This document shows positions 21,395 through 32,810 of a DNA stretch of 64,000 nt, one piece after another. The translations under genes were made by a program, and so were the position numbers. Below the pieces are notes generated by a model. It was not told the DNA's origin, made no database searches, and was given only the letters and a program-made list of their open reading frames with translations. This stretch comes from Golubevia sp. BC0850 (Eukaryota > Basidiomycota > Exobasidiomycetes > Golubeviales > Golubeviaceae). Within the stretch, counting starts at the first letter, position 1; the number at the start of each line of letters is the position of its first letter. The stretch spans positions 1,798,001 to 1,862,000 of the forward strand of contig JAAVVG010000001.1 in the NCBI GenBank assembly GCA_012976225.1, read 5' to 3'.

Positions 21395-24300
21395 ATGGCC
21401 ACTCCTCCATCTCCAGTCAAGAAGTCATCTACTTCCTCAAAGCGAAATTCAGACTATGATTCAACCAACAGTGGAACGAATAGCACAGAATCATCGGCAG
21501 GTGTAGCTGGTGAAAAGATTCCCCTCTCATCCAACGTAACTGAAAGTAGGAGGAGAAGCAATATGCCTGCTACCATCCAAGGAAATGAGAATCAAGATTA
21601 TGGTCCTTATTCTCACATCAAGAAAGGTTCAATGGGAGATGTTCATCAAATGTCAGTAGGAGCTCCAAGAGGTAGAGCGGGTTCCAATAGTACGGGATCA
21701 AACAGTAACAACAGTAGGCAGAAGTTGGCAGTCCCCATCTTACCTAGGAACGGTCAGGCTCCAGGGAATAGATCAAGTGCTCTCTCTGCAAATTCTGCTT
21801 ACTCAGATTATCCTTCTAATTCAAGTCATGAGAAGAGTGTGATGAAGAACGTAGGAGGTCAGGCGGGAGGAGCAGGAATGGTTTGGGATTCAAAAGACCC
21901 TGAAATGGATGATTACCTGGTGAGTTCAAAGGGGGCGCAGAGTTGCATGTGCTTTGTGAAGGCCAGGAAGCTTTGCATGGGTGGATTTGGAAGAGAGTCT
22001 GTCTTTGGGTGGGAGGCGGACATTCCCCGGACTGGCTGAGAGTGTTGCTATCAGCACGTCGAAACCAACCAGTTGAGAGGCTGAAACCATTGGCCTTTCG
22101 GTCGGAGTTGGGAAAGCGTTGGCCTGATTTCTCACCAAAATTTATGGTCCTTACGTCAAATCCGAACTCGCAGCACAATCCTGATCCTATCAAAGACAAG
22201 AAGAGAGATTGCGGGTGGAGCACCAGAGGGTTGATCAATGTGGCAGCCCTATCAGTCGTAATCGCTGGCTTGTTGGCTCTGTTTGCTGGTGAGTTTGAAT
22301 GCCTCGGTTTCTTAAGAAAGAAGCGGAAGAAGTGAAGAAGGTAGCGGAGGAGCAAGCAGTCCCTCTGCCCTCGAGACCTTTCAAGCTGACCAAGTCCTCT
22401 CTTCTTCCGTCTCAGGATATCCTCTTATTGCAGCTCTGACTCGCTCGGAGGTTGGAGGAACCGAGAGTGGTTTCAACATTGGAGGTAAGCATGGACTCTC
22501 GGCATCAGCTCGATCCGCCTCTCTCGACTCATCACCCCCTCCCCCTTCTTTGCCCTCGCCTCTTCTTCAGGAGCAAATGGAACTGGTCAAATTCCAGACA
22601 TCCCAAATCTCTCTCAATTGATCGACGTCGACACGCCCTCTTCAGCGCAAACCTTCACGTCACAGATCTCGGGAGACTCGTTTCATATCGTCTTCTCGGA
22701 TGAGTTCGAGGTGGAAGGGAGGACCTTCTGGCCGGGTGACGATCCTTTCTGGGAAGCGGTAGATCTCTGGGTGAGTGTTCTAGATTAATCTCATCAAAAC
22801 TCTCGAGGTTCTAGACAATACCAGCGACAAGTTCTCACTCTCTGCGTCTCACCCTCCCCCCTCTATCCGATTTCTCACCTCTTCCTAACACAGTATTCTG
22901 GAACACAGGTGAGTCACGAGGACCGGCTGGACGAAACTGAAGATGCTGTAGCATCCAGAAACCTTCTCCAAGCCAAAGATCTGACGTCTCTTCTCTTATC
23001 ATCATCCCGTTCTCTTTGCGAACAGGACTACGAGTGGTATTCTCCCGAAGCTGTGAACACCACTGGAGGTGCTTTGGTTCTCGAGATGACTGCACAGCCG
23101 ACCCACAACCTGAACTTCCAGTCTGGGATGTTACAGGTGAGTCAACGATCGCAGAAAGAAAAGTCGTTTTGTTGCAGGTACTCACTCCTCTTAGTCTCCT
23201 TCTTTTCGGTTCTGAAACTTCAGAGTTGGAACAAGTTCTGCTTCACAGGTTAGTGTCGAATCAAATATCGTTTGAATCCTACGAATTCTTGAGCTGACCT
23301 TTTTGCATTCACTTAACCTTGTCATCTCCAAAGGTGGTTACATCGAATTCTCCGCCATTCTGCCTGGAGACGTTGGCGCTCGTGGATATTGGCCAGGGTG
23401 AGTTGTGAAAGCGTTGTGACTTGTTTCCGTTTGATCAGACACATGCCTCTCCTCCGCTCACACCTTCTCTCTCGTCCTCCGTCCTCTAGTCTCTGGCTGA
23501 TGGGAAATCTCGGTCGTCCAGGTTACTTGGGATCTACTGATGGAATGTGGCCATATTCTTACGATTCTTGTGAGTTGACGCTTTCTCGACTGAAGTGAGC
23601 TTGGTCCACTTGTTGACCCCCAGTCTGCTTTCTCTACTCTCTAGGTGACACTGGAACTTTAGCAAATCAGACCTTTGTCAATGGAACTGGTCCGGCCGGC
23701 GCTCTCGAAGCCACAGCCGCTTTCAGTGGCCAATACGACAACAGACTCAGTTTCCTTCCGGGTCAGAGAGCCAGCGCTTGTACTTGCGCCAGTAGCGCTT
23801 CAGAGCACCCAGGAGTGAGTACGAGACCTTCGATCGAGCCTCCCCTGGTGTTGGTGCTTACCACACGGCCCTTTCCGCCCTCTTCTCTCTCTCTAGCCTA
23901 GCGTCAACGTCGGAAGAGCAGCTCCGGAACTCGACATCTTGGAAGCTCAGGTATCTCAAGGCAGAGGTCAAGCCAGTCAGTCCCTCCAGATCGCTCCTTT
24001 TGACCCCAACTACACCTATGGAAACACCTCGGTGACCACAACTTTCTATGACGATGAGACAGTGAGTGAGGCGAGATGGTCACCAACGTAGGAAATGGAT
24101 GTGCTGACTCCAACCTTTCTTTTCCTATCTCGTTTCCTCCAAAGGTATGGAACTCATACACCGGAGGTTAGTAGCAAGAATGGGGTTCTGTCGAGCGACT
24201 TTCACTGACCCATTCTCCCCCTTCCCACCCTCTCTTGCCTCACGCAGGAGCCTTCCAAGAAGCAGTCAGTGCTTTGAGCTTCATCCCAGCTAAGGCTTAT

Positions 24301-25235
24301 GCTGGGTACGTCGCTCCAGAGTACACTACCTTTGGAATGGAGTACAGTCCTGACTACGATGGAGATGGTCAAGGTAAGTTGCGAAATCGACTATGTCGGA
24401 AAGAAAGAGAGGCGAGCCAAGCAGCTATCTGACGTGTTTCACTCTTTCTTTGATTGTCGTCATCTAGGCTCGGTTACTTGGTACATCGGTAAGTTAGGAT
24501 CAGGATGATATATGTGAGATCATTTTCGTCAACTGACATCGAACTACAACTCCTCCTCTTCGCTACCCTCTTCCTTTCTCAGACGGAAAGCCAACTTGGC
24601 ATCTAACTGGAGCATCAGTTGGTCCTCGACCTGAAGTTGACGTGGGGCAGCGCTTGATTCCAGTCGAGCCAATGTCGATCATCATGAACTTGGGTATCTC
24701 TGAAGGTTTCCAAACCATTCACTTCAATGAGCTCACTTTCCCTGCTTCGATGAAGGTCGACTACGTCAGAGTCTATCAAAGAGATGGAGATACTGATAAG
24801 GTGAGAGCGTGAGAGAGAAAGGCGTCAACGCAAGAGGGAAGAAAGGCGAAGAAGTGAACGGGAACAAGCTTCTGACTTCCTTTTTTTTTCTTTTTTTTAC
24901 CTCTTCTCCATTTCTTAGATTACTTGCGATCCATCCGACTATCCAACCAAGTCGTATATTGAGAACCATCTTGATCTCTACTACAACCCAAACCACAGTG
25001 AGTCCCGTCAACAATCGACTTTGAGTCAAAGTGGAACTGACGTTGCACACTTTCTCCTTTTCCTCCTCTCCTTCTTTCTTTCTCGCCTTACAGCCGTCTT
25101 CCCCACAGATCTGTAAGTTAGCCGAAGCTATTTCACATCATCAACATTCAACAAACAGGATCTGACTTTCCTCTTTCCCGCTTTTGCTCCTGCAGCTATC
25201 CCTTGCCAAAGAATCGCCTCCGGGATTCTTGCTAA
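21395..25235 (+). CDS. KRE6: KRE6/SKN1-type beta-1,6-glucan synthesis protein (GH16)
   Basis: Type II membrane glycoside hydrolase/transglycosylase family 16 protein needed for beta-1,6-glucan assembly, in the secretory pathway or plasma membrane. Eighteen exons give 687 residues: 21395-21919, 22174-22288, 22416-22484, 22571-22770, 22894-22908, 23026-23136, 23224-23248, 23334-23397, 23490-23569, 23645-23814, 23897-24061, 24145-24166, 24248-24373, 24468-24488, 24583-24800, 24919-24997, 25094-25112, 25196-25235. A Ser-rich cytosolic tail, DDYLHNPDP, one membrane segment (about 193-215), FSDEFEVEGRTFWPGDDPFW, the catalytic ELDILE (469-474), several N-glycosylation sites, DYVRVYQRDG and the family end YPLPKNRLRDSC are all visible. 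Exon 5 is just 15 nt (YSGTQ), and exons 7, 12, 14 and 17 are 19-25 nt. Confidence 0.95.
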
Positions 25236-25775
25236 GCATGAGCCTACTATCCACTCTTAAAGGACACTCGGTCAACTTTTCGAAATGACTTCATCGATCT
25301 CGTAATGGTCTCCAGGATTTTTTCTCTCCTGTTTGTGTTACCCAAACTCTGTACTTTTCTGCAACTCCCCTCATCCCCCTCATAAAAAAGCTCCATGTTT
25401 CTCATCGTCTAGAAGAGACTGTCTCACTCCTATATTCCCTCTCGGACAATTTCTGTTACTTCTTTTTCTTTACCCCTCTCTGGTCCCTTTGCTGTTCATT
25501 TTCCTTTCCCGTTCTACTCGTTCTCTTTCCTTTAGGATCTGGACCAGAAATGCTTCTTTTAATGTTCTGTGACTTCTGTCTTGTCTTTCTGTCGCTGTCA
25601 TCACTTCTTCATCATTTTGTCTCACTTCTCTTTCGTCGGCACTCTTGAAAATCGAATGTATAAACTCTTATCTGTTCTTTTGATTTGAAGTTACACGATC
25701 GTTTGAAACGGAAAAATGCGATGAAGACACAGAGAGTTCTGTCAAGCTGCCAGTTTGCCAACTGTCAGCCGTCAA
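25236..25775. other. KRE6 3' region up to the right inverted-repeat arm
   Basis: Pyrimidine-rich 3' UTR and spacer of the glucan-synthesis gene. No gene seen. The inner edge of the right repeat arm follows directly. Confidence 0.5.
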
Positions 25776-26205
25776 TAGACTATCAATCACAATTCCATGT
25801 ACTTGAAAGAACTCATTCTATTTCATACCTGCCGGGCCTGCCAAAGTCGCTGCTGGGAAACGATGAACGATGAGTCTATGAACACATCAATAAAACCCCT
25901 TTTTGCAAGTGAAGAGAAAAGAGGACACTAAAACGACAAGAGCAAAAGTTCTTTGGGAAAGCTTTGAATTAAAAAAGAGAGCATGAATGAAAGTGACAAG
26001 ACATACTAAACATCAAGAGCAATGGAAAGAAAAGAGAGGATTGGTAAATGAGAACGTTGGGAATTGAAAAATGAGAGTGATTTGATGAAAGACAGGTTGG
26101 AACAAAGAAATCAGAGGTAAAGGAAGGAAAGTGAGAGGCTCTTGGCTAGTGTACAAAAGCTAGACGAAAGGGTGGATTCCAAAGGTTATTCTTGAAAGAC
26201 ATCGT

Positions 26206-27127
26206 TCAGTAGGCGTAAGTAGTAGTCTTTGGGCGAGAGTGATCTTCATCTTCATCGTCGTCTCCGTGTCCTCCATGTCCTCCATACCCTCCCTTTTTGG
26301 AAACAGTCACAGTTGCAGTAACAGTTTTTTGAGGCTTCTTGACGAACTCGGTAGTAGCTGCGGTGATGGTTTTGGTGAAATTCTTCTCAACGATTGAAGT
26401 AGAAGTGACAGTGAAAGGTTTTTTGACGTATTTGGTCTTCTTCTCAACAACGGTAGTTGGCTTTGGGTAAAAGACGGTGGTAGTTTCCGGAACTTTAGTA
26501 GTGACGGTATAAGGTTTTTTGATGATTTTGGTAGAGACGTTCCAATCGGTGACGGCTACGCGAGAGAGAGGAAAGAGAAGAAAGATGTTAGACGGTGATA
26601 CTTTGATTTGAAACTTGAGAATGAAAGAGAGATACTCACTTTTAGTCTTGTATTTTGGAACGTATTCAGTCTTACTTTCAGTTATGGTTTTGATCTTTCC
26701 CGGGACGTACTTGGCTAATAGAGAAAAAAACAGGGGGAATGGTCAGACCCGAGGATGGAAAATTCAACCACCAAACACTTACTCTTGTACTTGTACTCGG
26801 TCTTAGTGACAGCTGAAAGGGAGGAGAGAAGAGAAGAGAAGGGAAGAGAAGGGAAGAAAGAGGAAGAGAGGAGAAGGTCAGCGACACAATCGATCCGGGT
26901 GGCGAGCCAAGCCTCTCTCTCTCTCTTTTTTCCCTCCACCAACCAACCAACGAACGATACTCACTCTTAGTCTTTCCGTACTTGTCATCATTTCCATACT
27001 CGTAGCCACGAGGCTCTACCAAGATTTGACGACCGACCAATCCATTGGCATCAGCGTCGACGTCGACAGGAGAAGCGACGATGAAAGAGGCGAAGAGAAG
27101 AGAGACGATGAGAGATTTGAACTGCAT
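26206..27127 (-). CDS. Small secreted Thr/Lys/Val-rich protein, copy 2
   Basis: Second copy of the gene at 17,822-18,743, transcribed toward KRE6. Exons 27127-26965, 26812-26783, 26714-26640 and 26555-26206 give the same 205-residue product with signal peptide, TVT/KKP repeats and acidic Gly/His tail. All splice sites are retained and the frame is open, so both copies should be functional. The whole promoter with its TATA box is included in the repeat, so the two copies should respond to the same signals unless distal elements differ. Confidence 0.85.
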
Positions 27128-27273
27128 GTTGTAGTTTGAGAGGTGTGGTTTGGATGTTGAGCAGGTAGTGAGATGTGATTGAAGAGAGAGTGTGATGGGA
27201 GACAGAAGGGAAGAGAGAGAGTGGATGAAGAGAGAGGGGGGGGGGAAGAGAAGTTCGATTCGAGACGTCGCCT

Positions 27274-27281
27274 CTTATATA
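27274..27281 (-). promoter_or_regulatory. TATA box of the right secreted-protein gene
   Basis: TATATAAG on the minus strand, the mirror of the left-arm element and at the same distance from the start codon. Confidence 0.6.
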
Positions 27282-27716
27282 TCCTTTTCCACCCGCTCAA
27301 AAGAAAAGCTTCTCTTTTCAAATCAAGAGTAGGAACCTTCGAAAAGAAGGTTTCGTGACTTGAGGCTTCAGGGGAAAGCTTGAAAGTCGAAACTTTCGTC
27401 CTTACCCCGCTCAATTCAGTCTTCTGCGCATCGACCTCTAACTCAAAAAATTGCTTGTCTTCGAGGTGAGAACGAGAGATCCCCGGGCCCTGATTTGCAG
27501 GATCTCGGTCTAGAAGGATGGATTTGAATCTCAGATTTCAACACAGGAAGGATGAGGTAAGATTTAGGGGAGGGGGCGAAAAGGAAACCCAAGAGGATGA
27601 GTAGAAGTAGAGGACGCGAGGACGGACCGAGGATCTCTTCCCTTCTCTTTGGAGTTCCTCCGGTGCGATCGACAAGCGGGGATTGCCACTCGAAAGGAGA
27701 GAGGCTCTCAAAGTTT

Positions 27717-28053
27717 TCTGGGTCGCCGTTTCGAGAAAACCTGAAAATCACCCCTTTGGATCTGGTATGAAGGGAAGGAAGGTAGGAGAGGACAAGGACG
27801 GTAGGCTGGGAAGCTGAAAAAAAGTTGTCAATTCAAAGAAGTTAGCAATCCAAAAGTCAACGGGTTGAATGAAGGGAAAACAAGTCTCAATTCCAGCGCT
27901 CGTTTCACACAAGCTTTGGTTGAGGTTGAGATGTCACTGAGCAGACCCTCTGATCCAGAACCTTCATTTAACTTCTTATCTGATGAATTGAATTGAATTA
28001 ATGAGAAGCTGAGAATTTCTGAATACAACAAGAGAGAATCGAAAAGTCAAAGA
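27717..28053. other. Intergenic region outside the right repeat arm
   Basis: Spacer between the repeat edge (upstream of secreted copy 2) and the PDCD5 3' end. No gene, terminal repeat or target-site duplication seen. Confidence 0.5.
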
Positions 28054-29120
28054 TCAAAGGTCAAATAAATCATCATCATCCTCTTCAGGTTGAACCACTT
28101 TTTTGCGTGTGTACTTCGGTTGCGAAAACCGGATCATCCCAAAAGAATATAAGGTTGAAAAGAGAAGGGAGAAGTAAAGTTCTGTGTCAATCATAAACTT
28201 TCCCTCCAGGGAGAGAAGGCGGGTGATTCGGTAGAACTCAAACTCACAGTGATTTTCCCTCTATTATCATCCCCACCTCCCTGAGCCTGCTCCACCTGAT
28301 CTAATAAACCAATCAATTGTTGTTCTGAAATCTTTTGTTTGATTTGACCTGATTGAGCCATTCTGAGGAGTAAGTCTTGGATTTGACGAGCTTTGGAAGG
28401 TTTGACCATTGCTATTCTTGATACTGGGATGGGGAAGAAAACAGAAAGAAAGAGAATCATAGAGGGTCAAGAGGTAGAAAGTAGGAAAAGGGTGTAAGAA
28501 AGAGAAAAGAGAGTGGGAAGTAGAATGTATGCTAGAGAGAGACGCTGATAAGTAGAGCTCTTGAGTTGACGACCATCTGCTGAATCATTACGTCACGGTT
28601 CTGATTATTTCTAAAAAGCTATTAAATCGATTTCAAGGTGAAATGCCAGCTTTCTAGAGGAAGTCCAATGATTCTACCTCTCTTCGAGTTGGCTGAATGA
28701 ATTCTCGACTCTTTTATCTACCTGTTCTGCAATCTCGCCAGACTTTCTTCATTATTCAAAAAAACACACAGCCCCTTCTAATACTCACACCTCTCTCTAG
28801 CGTCATTATCCAAAATCCTACTCATCAGCTGCCTTTTCTGCTCTTCTTGTTGAGCCATTTGTTCCTCATCATTCCCACCTTGACCCTGTCCACCTCTTCC
28901 ACCTGCACCTCTCGATGTACTTGCACCCATAGATTCTAGGAATGAAGATGAAGGACCTGTAGTGAGGAAGTGAAGAGTGTCTCAGCATCTTATTCCGCTG
29001 AATGATCTGAGAGACAAATGAATACTGACCAGCTCCTCCTGAAGCACCGTTGTCTCCTCCTCCCTGCCTTAGTTGAGCCATTCTAGCTTGTCTGATTGCT
29101 TGAAGTTCTTCGTCTTCCAT
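28054..29120 (-). CDS. PDCD5: PDCD5/TFAR19 family protein
   Basis: Conserved helical protein of archaea and eukaryotes; in animals it is linked to apoptosis and to the TRiC/CCT chaperonin. Exons 29120-29030, 28956-28789, 28423-28248 and 28113-28054 give 164 residues. The start EDEELQAIRQARMAQLRQ, the core MSRILDNDARERLSRIAMVK, QIKQKISEQQLIGLL and the end TYTRKKVVQPEEDDDDLFDL match the family order. A Gly/Ser-rich insertion of about 40 residues after the first helix makes it longer than the usual 125. The donor of intron 1 is GTCAGT. An in-frame ATG 111 nt upstream would add residues of unlike composition, so I start at the MEDEEL methionine. Confidence 0.95.
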
Positions 29121-29706
29121 TTCGAATTTGTGTTGGAATAGTTGTTGATCTTTTGAAGAAGGGTCGCGTGGGAAGGTCGATTGGAGATGTTCGATTGCAA
29201 CTTCCTCCTCGCAGCATCCCATCCCAAACATTCAAATTAAGCGCACTAATCTTCTTGGAATTGAAGTTAACATCGAGAACAAGATCAAGAATTAGAAAGA
29301 CTACAATTCAAACCTAAGCTTTTTCCCGTGAGTGTAGAATTCTGGATTGGGTGTCGTATCTATGGTATTCCTCCACTCCTACCCCCTTCTACCCTCTCGT
29401 CTACCATCCACCTGTAGACCATGTTCATGGTCATGGTGGATAGATTTACTACACGAATTACAAGTTAGAGTCATGTCCCTGTCACTTACCTTTGTATCTT
29501 TGCCTTCTGCCCCTCTTTCTCTCCTCTCGCACTCTTTGCTCGCTACCCTTGCCTCCCATCCTCAACCATCTCATCTCCACTTCTTATCGTACTTCCATCT
29601 GAACTCAACTATCGCAACTTCAAATTTCAATCATCTCTCTCCTTCAAATTCTCCTGCAACTTCGTGCTCGTCAGACTCTCCTCTCTCTCATCAACTTAAC
29701 AGCAAG
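29121..29706. other. Divergent promoter region, PDCD5 / Osh6-like gene
   Basis: Intergenic stretch of 586 bp. The half near the lipid-transfer gene is CT-rich leader (about 29,500-29,700). No TATA box or recognised operator seen. Confidence 0.5.
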
Positions 29707-31952
29707 ATGGGTCTATTAGACCACGTTGGATCGACCATTTCTAAAGCGGGTGGAGGAAGTGGTTCCTCAATCAAATCGGACAGACCACCTTCAGCAGATG
29801 ATACAAAAGGGGCTGCAGCAGATGACACTGAAGAATTGGACGAAGAAGCAGGTAACATTTTGATGAGTCTGGTTGGACAGCTGAGGATTGGTATGGACCT
29901 TAGCAAGGTCACTCTACCAACTTTCGTTCTCGAACCAAGGAGTATGTTGGAGAGAATCACTGTGAGTTTGAGATACCAGATGAGAAGGAAGAGACAGTTG
30001 GAGAGAGGGGAAAGCTTTTCGTTTTTGATTGCGGGTCAAGCTGTCCGAGTAAAAGGATCCTAGCTTTCCTCAGAGATGGAAAATTGAAGTTGCAAGACTT
30101 TCTTGGTATCACCTTATAGCAATGGTGTTCTGGAATGATTGACTAAACCTTCTTAATCCTTCACTCTGAAACAGGACTTCATGTCTCATCCAGACCTCAT
30201 CTTTGGGTAAGTCTATCTTCCCACTTCTCTCTTCCCACGTCGACATCTTCCTCTCCTCCCTTCAGATCATGATTCCGAAACTGATTTGTTTCCTAACCCA
30301 CACCTTCTCTTTGCTCCCTTCATCAGAGCCGGAAAGATTGAATCCCCAGAGGAACGTTTCCTTCAAGTCACACGCTACTATCTTTCAGGTTGGCATATCA
30401 AACCAAAGGGAGTCAAGAAACCTTACAACCCAATCTTGGGAGAACATTTCAGGTGTGAATACGAGTATCCGGACGGGACGAAGGGGTATTACATTGCTGA
30501 ACAAGGTGAGTCTTGCAGGAGAGAGAGAGAGAAGAGAAGGGGGGGTGAAAGAAAGGGGGAGGGAGAGCTTCGGTGAGCCAGGCAAAGGCTTTGAAGAAGA
30601 GGAGGTGGGGGTTTGAACGATTCAGGAAATCTCAAAAGGGATACCAGACCAAGTACTTTCATCTGTCACTAGCTTGTAGGGAAAGAGATAAGAAGAAACC
30701 CTTTCCAGATCATGCTTACCCTGTCCCCGCATTCCTTTCCCAAACTCTCCCAGTGTCTCATCATCCTCCCATTTCTGCTTACTTCTACGTTTCACCTGAA
30801 AACGATCTCATGATCTATGGAGAGTTGAAACCCAAATCCAAGTTCTTGGGAAATTCGGCTGCGAATCAAATGGGTGGAGAGAATAGAGTGGTGCTTTTGG
30901 ATAGGTTGGAAGATGGAGAATATGCTATTTCTATGCCTAACATGTGAGTATCTGTTCGTATGATGCGTGATCAGTTGGGACAGGATAAATGATTGGGGAG
31001 AAGGGGAAGGGGAAAGGTGAGGAGGAGATTTGGAAGCTGGGTGGAGGAGTAGGACTTGGGAGATAAGGATTTCGGTGGAGAGGGAGTCTTGCTTATCTGC
31101 TCCCATTTCGGACTCAAAAGATATCAAAAGCTGTTTCTTTCCGAGCTCGGATGTGGAGAGGAAGAAATCCTAGCTACGCTGTGCTGTTTACCAGACCTCC
31201 TTCCTTGGCCTTTCAATAGCTCTCGTATCTGACTTCTCTCCTCACGTTCTTCTGCATCCCTCCACCAGGTACGCTCGTGGAATTCTCTTCGGAAAGATGG
31301 TTCAAGAACTTGGAGATACTGCCAAGATTCGCAATGAAAACAATGATTTGACTTGTGATTTGGAATTCAAGACGAAGGGTTACTTCACTGGTACTTACAA
31401 TGCTATTGGTGGAAAGGTTACTAAAGGTGGAAAATCTTGTGGTGATATCAGTGGGAAGTGGAGTGAAGTGATGGAATACAAGAACGCTTCGGTGAGTAGA
31501 AAGAGAAGGAACAAAGACCCCTCGTTTCGAGATCCTAGCATTTTCCATGGAATCAAGCTTCTCACTTATCCATCGACTGCTACTAATCTATCTTTCATTT
31601 ACTTTTGCGAATCGTTTAGACTGGGAAAACCGAAACTCTCTTCAACGCTCATGACGCCAAAACAGTTCAGAAGTCCATCAGGCCAGAATCTGAGCAAGAA
31701 GAAAACGAATCAAGACGACTTTGGTCAAAGGTTACCGAAGGGATCAAGGAGAAAGATTTGGATAAGGCTACTGAATCAAAGACTGCTATTGAAGACGCTC
31801 AGAGAGCTGCTACTAAAGAAAGGGAAGAAAAAGGTGAAACTTGGAGTCCTAAGTACTTTGTTGCCAAGGGAGAGAAATTCTTACCAAAGGTTGAAGCGCT
31901 TCCTGAAGCTTTTAGAGATCAGAAAGTGGTCGATTACTTTCAGAAATTATAA
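29707..31952 (+). CDS. Oxysterol-binding-related lipid transfer protein, Osh6/Osh7-like
   Basis: Exons 29707-29961, 30175-30206, 30327-30505, 30754-30943, 31269-31491 and 31620-31952 give 403 residues, an ORD-only protein with no PH or ankyrin region. Key blocks: QLRIGMDLSKVTLPTFVLE (lid and lipid entrance), GWHIKPKGVKKPYNPILGEH, the family fingerprint EQVSHHPPISAYF with the PI4P-binding HH pair (about 157-158), SKFLGNSAANQMGG, and a C-terminal WSPKYF. LPTFVLE together with KSKFLGNSA resembles Osh6/7 and ORP5/8, which swap phosphatidylserine for PI4P at ER-plasma membrane contacts; that cargo is inferred from similarity. Intron 4 is 325 nt, about four times the local norm. Confidence 0.92.
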
Positions 31953-32810
31953 GGAGTGATGGGATTCGGAGAGGGATGGGAATAGATGGCTTTAGGAGAG
32001 GGAAGTGGGATTGAAGAGAGATTGAAGGATGTGACAAATGAATAGGTATAATTGGGAATAGATGGGAAAATAGGACGAAGTAGTTTAAGATTTCACACAG
32101 GAAATCTTTTGTCAAGGGTTAAAAACTTCGAAAACAAAAGCTCGGCTCAAAGACAGAAGAAGGTTGAACAATCTAATCTCTGTCTAGAATTAAAAATCAA
32201 GATAGATTTCGCAAAAGCCTCACAAAGCAAGTGATCAAGAATGGTAGAGAAAGGAGGGTTTCAACGGCGGACTCGATCAAACGTTTCTGGCTGGCCGGTT
32301 CCTCTATTCTGAAACCTCAACGCAATCCTCCTCTATCTCGCTTCCCATGTCAAAACCCCTGCTCCTTCTTTCTTTTTCCTTCCTCCAATCTTTAGTTCTC
32401 GATCTCCCGGTGCCTGTTCTCCCTTGCCATGTGTTCATCTCATTTCCTCTGCGCACACCAACTACCTACTCTTTCCCTTTCCTCTTGTGAATCTCTTCTT
32501 TTCGCTTCCGACCCTTTCAATCATCTTCTCTTTTGCCTCTCTGGCTCGGTTTCCACAACATCCCATCTCGGTTCCGCCCTTGTCTGTTTTGTGTCCTTGA
32601 TCCTCTCTTCTCGTCTTCTTTCTACTTCTCTTTTTTCTTCTCTATTAGCTTACTTCTTCAAATATAAACGAATAAACGAATGAAATGCAGTCACACTTCT
32701 ATTAGGTCAAAGGTTTGAATGTCTGTCGTGAATTGTTGATAAGGTACAAAATATACAGATTGTGGAAGACATGTCGACAAGAGAAACGTCCTATCTAAGA
32801 TGGGATCGAT
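31953..32810. other. Convergent intergenic region, Osh6-like gene / nitrate reductase
   Basis: Facing 3' ends with a CT-rich middle (32,330-32,650). An 84-codon plus-strand frame at 32,429-32,683 is composed of Ser/Leu/Phe from that CT-rich DNA and looks spurious. Nothing else seen. Confidence 0.5.

Larger units (their letters stand above)
25776..27716 (-). repeat. Right arm of the 1,941-bp inverted repeat
   Basis: Reverse complement of 17,233-19,173 with no length difference. Just outside, the arms differ by one A in an A-run preceded by CCCAG on both sides, then diverge completely. The inner side diverges right after TAGTCTA. Confidence 0.95.

Noticed and set aside
17233-27716. A DNA transposon with 1.9-kb terminal inverted repeats
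   Set aside because: No transposase, no target-site duplication, and the arms carry an ordinary intron-containing gene with its promoter; the core genes are normal host genes.
32429-32683. 84-codon plus-strand frame
   Set aside because: Composition follows the CT-rich strand; no start context, introns or recognisable motif.
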